NCBI RefSeq assembly: GCF_016097555.1
Contig: NC_054704.1
Location: 48,057,827 to 48,121,826, forward strand
From: Gigantopelta aegis
Lineage: Eukaryota; Mollusca; Gastropoda; Neomphalida; Peltospiridae
Direction: 5' to 3'
Length of the DNA: 64,000 nt
The notes beneath the pieces are model-generated. The model saw nothing but the letters and a program-made list of their open reading frames with translations, did no database searches and was not told where the DNA came from. A program made the translations under genes and the position numbers. Of the stretch, positions 46,701 through 55,700 are shown in pieces; the stretch's first letter is position 1; every line of letters starts with the position of its first letter.

Positions 46701-49700
46701 CACAACCACTGCACGCTGATTACGTGACAATCTGCGGACTGCGACTGGAACTTGAGTGTCTGATCAAACCATACGCAATCGTCTGAAAGCCAATAATCTA
46801 CGCTGCCGTCGCCAGGCTGTTCGACCACCACTCCTACCACGTCACAGAACGGCCAGACGTCACTGGTGCACACTTCATCTGCGGTGGCAACGTGTTCAGT
46901 GGGGTCGAGTGATGTTCACTGATGAGTCCAGATTTAGTCTCCAGTTCAACGACGGTCGGGTTCGTGTCTACAGACGTCCTGGGGAGCGCTTCGCTGACGT
47001 TAACGTTAGACAACATCACCGGTTCGGTGGTGGCAGCGTCATGGTGTGGGGCGGCATCTCTATCCACCACAGGACCCCCCTCTATGTGGTGGATGGCAAT
47101 CTGAATGGAATCCGCTATCTGAATGAGATTATCTGGCCGTTGGTTCTCCCAGGCCTTCAGCAGATTGGCGGTGGGGCAGTTCTGCAGGATGACAATTCCA
47201 GACCCCACCGCGCCAGGGTGGTAACGGACTTTCTCAGACAACAAGGTATCGCCAGGATGGATTGGCCAGCATATTCGCCTGACTTGGCCCCAATAGAGAA
47301 CGCCTGGGACAAATTAGGCAGGAGAGTTTGGGATAAACATGCCCCTCCGGCCAACCTTCATGATCTGGGTCAACTTCTTATGGCAGAGTGGCAGGCCATT
47401 CCCCAAGAGTTCTTCAGATGTCTGATCAACAGCATGAGGCAACGATGTGTCGAGTGTATTCGCACCAGGGGTGGATTCACACACTATTAAACGAATGTTC
47501 TAATGTGTAAAATCCATGTTTGACAACCTTCAACTTTGACAGCATGTCATGTGACTTTCTTGTATAGAGTGATGTTTATTTGTGGTTTTTTGTAAATATG
47601 GAACAATAAATTAAATTTTTGGTGTAGTTTACATCATCAATCTAATACACTCTGAAACTTATTTGGTTATAAATTTTTGACCCTTAAATTCTTTTGAGTA
47701 GTATATACTTAGTAATCAGATTGCATTGGATGATAGTGCAGTTTAAATTGACGGTTTTCGTATCTGATATAATCAGATTGTATTGGATGAGAATGCAGTT
47801 TAAATTGAAGGTTTTCATTTATGATATAATCAGATTGTATTGGATGATAGTGCAGTTTAAATGGAAGGTTTTTCGTTTCTGATATAATCAGATTGTATTG
47901 GATGATCGCGCAGTTTGAAAACATTCTGAAACATTTTTATTACTGTGTGGTTTCAGGTGGATTATTGATTTAGAAGGTGCACCTGGCACCCTGTATGAAG
48001 GCGAAAAATTTCAGTTACAGTTCAAATTCGGATCAAGATATCCTTTTGATTCTCCTCAAGTAAGTTAACAAATAGCATCCTGTTTGTGTTTATGTTTCTC
48101 TTGCTCAAGAACGTCAATAGACGAGCAACAGGTGTTATTTTACTGCTGCTATTTACCTTTGTTTTATATTTTTGCAGCTAGCTCTGAATATGTTAAAACA
48201 TTTAGAATTAATTAAAGGGACATTCCTGAGTTTGCTGCATTGTAAGATGTTTCCGACTAATAAAATATTTCTACGATTAAACTTACATATTAAATATATT
48301 TTCTGGTTTAGAATACCAGTATCGATATATTCAATATGTTTCTGGTCATTTTAATATTTGTAAGAAGCCCAAACTGGATTTTGTCTGCAAATAATTTCGT
48401 ATGTACGAAAAAAACATTTTAAGAAATAAAATGAAATTTAACCTAGTACAAATGTTAGAACGATCAGAAACACGTTTAATATACAGCCACTAATATTTTA
48501 TGCAGAAATATATATTTGATATGTAATTGCAGTAATTAAAACGTCTCTGTTAATAACATCTTAAAAAGTGCAGCAAACTCAGAATGTACCTTTAGCCTAA
48601 TTGAATTGTTTCATAATTTTTAACACCAAATCTGTTTTTGATAGGCAAGGCATTTTATTATATAGAATATGTGTACTTATTTATATATAAACAAATGTAT
48701 TATCTCCTGGATCAAGTTTTTGTTTTAAATATCTATTACCAGTCTCGAATTACTTCCCTTTATATGTGTTTGGCAGCCATGTAAAGGAGTTTCAGAATGT
48801 GGTCTCACAAGAGAGACATTCTTTTTAACACAGTACGGGTGGTACTATATTTGAGTTAAATGTTTATTTTTAAAACTTTGATTGTCATATGTTTTTAATT
48901 CACCATAGAATATTACTAATCTAAGCATATTATAATCATGTAATCTGTACTTTGCCACTGACAGGCAATACTGTAACAGTAAATTCATTTAATTAAATTT
49001 AAAAACAATTTCTTTCATTCTATCCATCTGTTTGTCCATTCATTTATCCATCCATCCATCCATCCATCCATCCATCCATCCATCCATCCATCCATCCATC
49101 CATCCACACATCCACACATCCACAAATCCACTCATCCATCCATCCATCCATCCATCCATCCACACATCCACACATCCACCCATCCACCCATCCATCCATC
49201 CATCCTTCCATCCATCCATCCATCCATCCATCCATCTATACAAGCAAGCAACAATTCATTATTGTATCGTTTTATTTGTATATTTCAGGTCACATTTCTT
49301 GCTCCCAACATCCCAATTCATCCTCATGTGTACAGCAATGGTCATATATGTCTTTCAATTTTAACTGACGACTGGTCACCAGCCCTGTCTGTTGTGTCCG
49401 TGTGTTTGTCTGTGGTTAGCATGCTGTCCAGCTGTAAAGACAAGGTTAGTATGTACTTGGGAAAGAAACTGCATAAAGCCATCACATATTTGGTGATTAT
49501 TAATTCATTTACAAACATTTTCGTAAAATAAACTTCAAGGTCTGCATTTTAAAATTATTCTAGGAAAGTTCATGATACTTCTACCCTATTCGCATGTACC
49601 TATTTACATTTACATACTAGTGTATATTTGCACATGTGTGTAAATTATACATACCTATGTCAATTAGTCATGTAAATGCAGTTACACATATGTGCAGCTT

Positions 49701-52700
49701 TACACAAGGAGCAAATTTCCATTGAGTCATGAGGTAATGCAAATATATTTTTGCATAAATGTGTATAACTGTGCCCTATATGTAAATACTGTTGTGTAAA
49801 CCCTTATTAACCCCCCCCCCCCCCCCCCCCAAAACATGCAATACGGCATTTGTAATTAGTCAGTCTCAATTAATATGCTCAGTTTAGAAACTTTTTTTCT
49901 CATATCCATTGAAAACAACATTAAACTCTTCATCAGAAAGGGAATCTATGTTTGTATAGCATCACAGATTTTACAAATGCAATCAAATATACTGATAGAA
50001 AGAAATAAGATATCGTAGGAAATCTAACAGCAAAGAGTGACTGCAGTCAAAACCCTTATCCAGTGTTAGGAAGTTAACTGTGTTACTGACATTCAGGCTC
50101 ATATTACTGGCATTGAGTCCCTAATTAAATCCTTGAATTTTACACACGACATTTCAGTGACTGAAATTTGGACTTCAGTACAAAATGTGCCCTTATTTCT
50201 TTCCATCAGTATACCATTGTGGTTGATGGAATATACCATCACAGCTGGGTCTGCTTGGTGCAGAGATATCAGCTTGAATATGTTAAAGAGACAAATAGAC
50301 TCAGTTATCCTTCAGTTTCAACCGGCCTCTGTGGCATCGTGGTTAGGCCATCGGTCTACAGGCTGGTAGGTACTAGGTTCGGATCCCAGTCGAGGCATGG
50401 GATTTTTAATCCAGATACCGACTCCAAACCCTGAGTGAGTTCTCTGCAAGGCTCAATGGGTAGGTGTAAATCACTTGCACCGACCAGTGATCCATAACTG
50501 GTTCAACAAACGCCATGGTTTGTGCTATCCTGCCTGTGGGAAGCGCAAATAAAAGATCCCTTGCTGCTAATCAGAAAGAGTAGCCCATGTAGTGGAGACA
50601 GCGGGTTTCCTCTCAAAATCTGTGTGGTCCTTAACCATATGTCTGACGCCATATAACCGTAAATAAAATGTGTTGAGTGCGTCGTTAAATAAAACATTTC
50701 TTTCTTTCTTTCCTTCAGTTTCAAATGGTCAGGCAACTTCTCATACTGGTCATTTCATCTAGATCATATTTTCCCACCAAGTCTTTCTTTCCAAAGTAAA
50801 TTTTCAAGATGCAGTTCACTGACCAAAGATGCGAATTCCGAATGACAAAACAGTTATGTGATTAAGACAATGGGCCGAATTTACAAAGCCTGTTTATGTC
50901 TTACATGTGTGTAACTATGTACATTTACAATACTTAAACACCTGCATTTAAGAAAAACAGGTGTCTAAACAAAATGTAGTTCAACATTTTATCCTACATT
51001 ACATTTTCTCATGGAATGTGAAAACATTTCAAAAGATGTATAATGAATGAATGTAAAGTGTTATGCCATAATCCTTCATAATGGTAATACCTTAAAAATA
51101 TTATTTCAGTCAATGTTTACAATACAAAGTTTTTAAAACAACTACTATAATCTTTGTTTTTCTTCTTTTTTTTACTAGGAAATTACAAGGATTAATTATA
51201 CGTAATTATACATGTAGGTAATCTGGCACAGCTGTTGCTAGGGTGACATGTGCTTGTCAGTAAGTCATTAACTAAAAGATGAATAAATGTATGTACTGTT
51301 TTCAAAATACATGTCAATAAATGGTTTTGGAAGATACTATTAGGCAGCCAGTTCAGAGTATCTAAACATTGATTGAATACATTTCTTTTGTGGAACAGTG
51401 ATACAAACTAAAAAATAAATAAATTCTAAGAGCTTCACTTCTTGTTTTAAATATTTGTTGATAACCTGCAAATTATGTCCATGTAATACAAAATATACAA
51501 AATAGATAGAAGGATTTTTATATTGACAGTGTTAAAAATTAGCTCATTAACATAATGTTGACTGTGACAGGTAGCTCATTAACATAATGTTGACAGTGAC
51601 AGGTAACTCATTAACATAATTTATTAAGCAGTTTTTAAAACGTTGCCCTATTGTAATATTCTTGGTAGTACATAATATATCACTTCTACATTTAAGACTG
51701 TTAAACAAATGTTATGTTGTGCAAGAATATATGAACAACAGAAGTTTGCATTATATCATTCATCTGTCGGTGGGCCCATCAGGCTATTTCTCATTCCAAC
51801 CAGTACACCACGACTGGTATGTCGAAGGTTGTGGTATGTGCTATCCTGTCTGTAGGATGGTGCATATAAAAGATCCCTTGCTACTAATGGAAAAATATAG
51901 TGGGTAAGACTATTAGTAAAAAATTACCAAATGTTTGACACCCAATAGTTGATGGTTAATAAATCAGTGTGCTCTAGTGGAAAGGAAATGTTTTATTTAA
52001 TACATTTTATTTATGGTTATATGGCATCAGACATGGTTCAGGACCACACAGATATTGAGAGAGGAAACCCGCTGTTACCATTTCATGGGCTACTCTTCGA
52101 TTAACAGCACTGTACTGATTTTACGAAACTCGTGTCAGGCATCATGTATTGCTCTCGCTCGGGCAATACAAAAATCCTGACACTTGTTTCGTAAAATTAG
52201 TATGACACACAAGCTCGTATGATAATCTCTATGTATGTACATTGTATGTATAATCAAACTAATCCAAATTTAGCTGGTTGAGCTTTAGTTTCATAAAATT
52301 TTGTAGAGAGCACAGTACCATTCTCTACCTCCTTGACATGACGTAACCACCTGTTAACCTGAACGACATTTCTCAACTTATTTCAGTAAATGCCATGACA
52401 GTTAACACTGCCATGAAGATTGACACTGTGTTTTTAGTTTTCTGCTGCATGGAACTTTCAATTTTCTATGTCACTTTTCTTAACGAATTCTTTATTTTAA
52501 TAATACTGACAAATTAAACTCCTTTCTTTGACATTAACTGCGAAACTGCCATGAAAACTGCTGCTGTGGAAACTATTTTTCCACCACATACATTTACATG
52601 TAGTTTTTGCTGTGGTGATTTTCTTAATGGCCAGGGTTGTCATCTTACACTGCTTAAAGGAAAAAAATGACAACAAACTAACAATAATTATGATGATTAA

Positions 52701-55700
52701 TAAATCAATATGCTCTGGTGGTGTCGTTAAACATTTGAAACAAACTTTTTTTCATGTGCATTTTCCAACCGACTGCATAGCATGTAAAATGCACCATAAA
52801 CTTTATTAAACATATACCTGTTTGGTATTAAAAATCAATGTGAAAAAGACCCACACTGTAACCAGTTTACAAAGAGGAATTGAATTTCAAATTATTTTTA
52901 ACATGTATTATCCGAAGACATTTGAAGCATGCTGCTCTGAACATACACATGTACTTCAGCAGTCTGCCCAGGTGAGAGGTTAATGGTTAGTGAAAGCAAA
53001 GATACATTTTTAAAAATATATTTCCATTGGATTGAGGTTAATGGTTAGTGAAAGCACGGATAATTAAAAAAAATATTTCCATTGGATTAAGGTTAATGGT
53101 TAGTGAAAGCAGGGATAATTAAAACCCATTTCCATTGGATTGAGGTTAATGGTTAGTAAAAGCAGGGATAATTAAAACACCCATTTCCATTGGATTGAGG
53201 TTAATGGTTAGTGAAAACAGGGATAATTTTCTTTTAATATTTCCATTGGATTGAGGTTAATGGTTAGTGAAAGCAGGGATAACAGTTTTTAAAATATTTC
53301 CATTGGATTGAGGTTATTGGTTAGTGAAAGCAGGGATAAATTAAAATAAGATTTCCATTGGATTCAGGTTACAGTAATGATTAGTGAAAGCAGGAATACA
53401 TTTTAAAAAATATTTCCATTGGATTGTGGTTAATGGTTAGTGAAAGCAGGGATAATTTAAAAAAAAATATTTCCATTGGATTGAGATTAATGGTTAATTA
53501 AAGCAGGAATACATTTAAAAAAATATATTTCCATTGGATTGAGGTTAATGGTTAGTGAAAGCAAGGATAAATGTTTCAAAAATATTTCCATTGGATTGAG
53601 GTTAATGGTTAGTGAAAACAGGGATAAATGTTTCAAAAATATTTCCATTGGATTGAAGTTAATGATCAGTGAAAGCAGGGATACAATTTAAAAAAAATAT
53701 TTCCATTGGATTGAGGAACCAATAGTCTAGTAAAGTTATTAGTCCCCATTAAAAGGTCATTAACTCCTCCACCCTCTATAGTGGTCAGGGACAACTTGTC
53801 AAAATCCATGTAACTGTGACTGACATACATTTGTATGTGCAACAATTGTGGCCTATTGTTAGAAGACAAATTATGTACTATGAACTTTTTATTTATTTAT
53901 TTATTTATTTTTTAATTACATGGATTACAAATCATGAAACAAACGAAAAGTAAAAACAACACTGGAAAAATATCTACTCGCGTGGCAGACCAGCTAGCAT
54001 CATTTTAATTGTACTCATTCCCATTGATTTCGACTTGCCTTGGGCGAGAGGGCAAGTATTGCTTTCTATCCATGTAAAGTCGATAATGTAACAGAAGCTG
54101 GTGTATGGTGGCTTTACAGCTGCCTGTGAGTGGTGGGTGGTGGGGGATTGTCCATTCTGTGGTGACCCACAAACAAAACAAAGATTAAAATTAAAACTGG
54201 AAACAATTCAATGTAGGTGAGACAGACTAACTGTCAAATTGTCCAGCAAGCTATGTGTCACACATTATTAAAACAAACAAAGATTAAAATTCTAATACAT
54301 GTATAAAACAGCTGGAGCACAATTCATCGTAGGTGAGACAGACTAATTGTCTAATAGTCCGGCAAGATGCCAGCGATGTGTGACGATTGCTAGGTCTTTG
54401 GCTACCCTGTCAAAAGCTGACACGATCCATCGCATGTGAATGAGTTTTAGCATGCTAATCCTGAGGTCAACTGTTTCTTTGTTTTTACTGTTCGCTGCAG
54501 ATTAAACACCATGAAGCCAAAGTTAAAGCAAATGCTGGAATAACTACTACACCATAGTAAAAAACCAACTGGACACAACACCCTTCAGCCAAAGTAATGG
54601 TGCTGGACTCCCTCCGGCCAGTCAGCCTCTAGTCGGATCACTATTTTCATTAAAAACAAAAAGAAAACAGAAAACAAAAATGTGTGAAGGCTGCCCAAAG
54701 TTTGTTACTCTGAAAGTATTCTTTACTGAAACAGACTACCTACACATTTTTTGTCGATAATGTGTAGTTTCATTTTGATAAAGGCAGTGAAAATATAATT
54801 GAGAACTCAGGACATAATTGTATGCATTTATAACTGATCGTATAATGTATATAACAGTACTTTATTAATAGACCAACAAACAAACCACATGTATGGTATT
54901 AATAACTGGCCTTGGTGGCGCAATTGTTAAGCCATCGGTCTACATGCTGGTAGGTACAGGGTTCGCAGCCCGGTACCGGCTCCAAACCAGAGTGAGTTCT
55001 TAAGGGTTCATTGGGTAGGTGTAAGGCCACTACACCCTCTTCTCTCTCACTAACCACTAACCAACTAACAACTAACCCACTGTCCCGGACAGACAGCCCA
55101 GATAGCTGAGGTGTATGTGCCCAGGACAGCGTGCTTGAACCGTAATTGGATATAAGCACGAAAATAAGTTGAAATGAAATGTATGGTATTAATTAAAATG
55201 TTCCAGCCATTACAGCCAGCTGACCAAATTAACGTCGGTCTGAATCAGGGGGAGCTCTGTGGGCCAGAGTCTGTTAACACAGAAGTGTGCAATGTAGTCC
55301 ACTTGTAATGCATATAGTTGGTGAAATTGTTTGCCCAAGAATAGAACAAGTATGACTCAGTGGTTTAAAAAAAAGCTATTTTCCATTTCATATTTTTGTA
55401 AATTCCGTTTCATGTTTTTGTAAATTCCATTTCATTTCCGTTTCAGACTACAATTAATAAATATGTAATTAACAATTGAACTAACACAAGTTGTGACAAA
55501 TAAAGGGTCCGAGAATTGACTGGCGTCGACATGCATCGATATTTGTCATTTAATCAAAGTAAGCCTACATATTAGTAGCAAAAAATCACATCAGGAGCAA
55601 AGGCTACAATTATAATAACTACATAAAGCATGATTGTCTAACAATTAAGTGCACAAAACGTAAACATTTATTTTATCATCTCTTTGACAGTCTAACGTCG

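Larger units (their letters stand above)
45613..47925. repeat. 57-bp minisatellite split by a Tc1-like element
   Basis: About 8.5 units (45,613-46,104) and about 4 units (47,704-47,925) of a 57-mer containing gcagtttaaattgaatgttt and ctgatataatcagattgtat. 57 is a multiple of three, so it reads open on both strands. It ends 31 bp before UBE2W exon 3, at 47,957. Confidence 0.93.

Noticed and set aside
46429..47354. Several other ORFs overlapping the transposase on both strands
   Set aside because: They are shadow frames; only the frame with the DD34E triad is meaningful.
49032..49364. Ser-Ile-His-Pro or Trp-Met-Asp-Gly repeat ORFs
   Set aside because: (CCAT)n microsatellite translation; the + frame joins a UBE2W exon only by accident.
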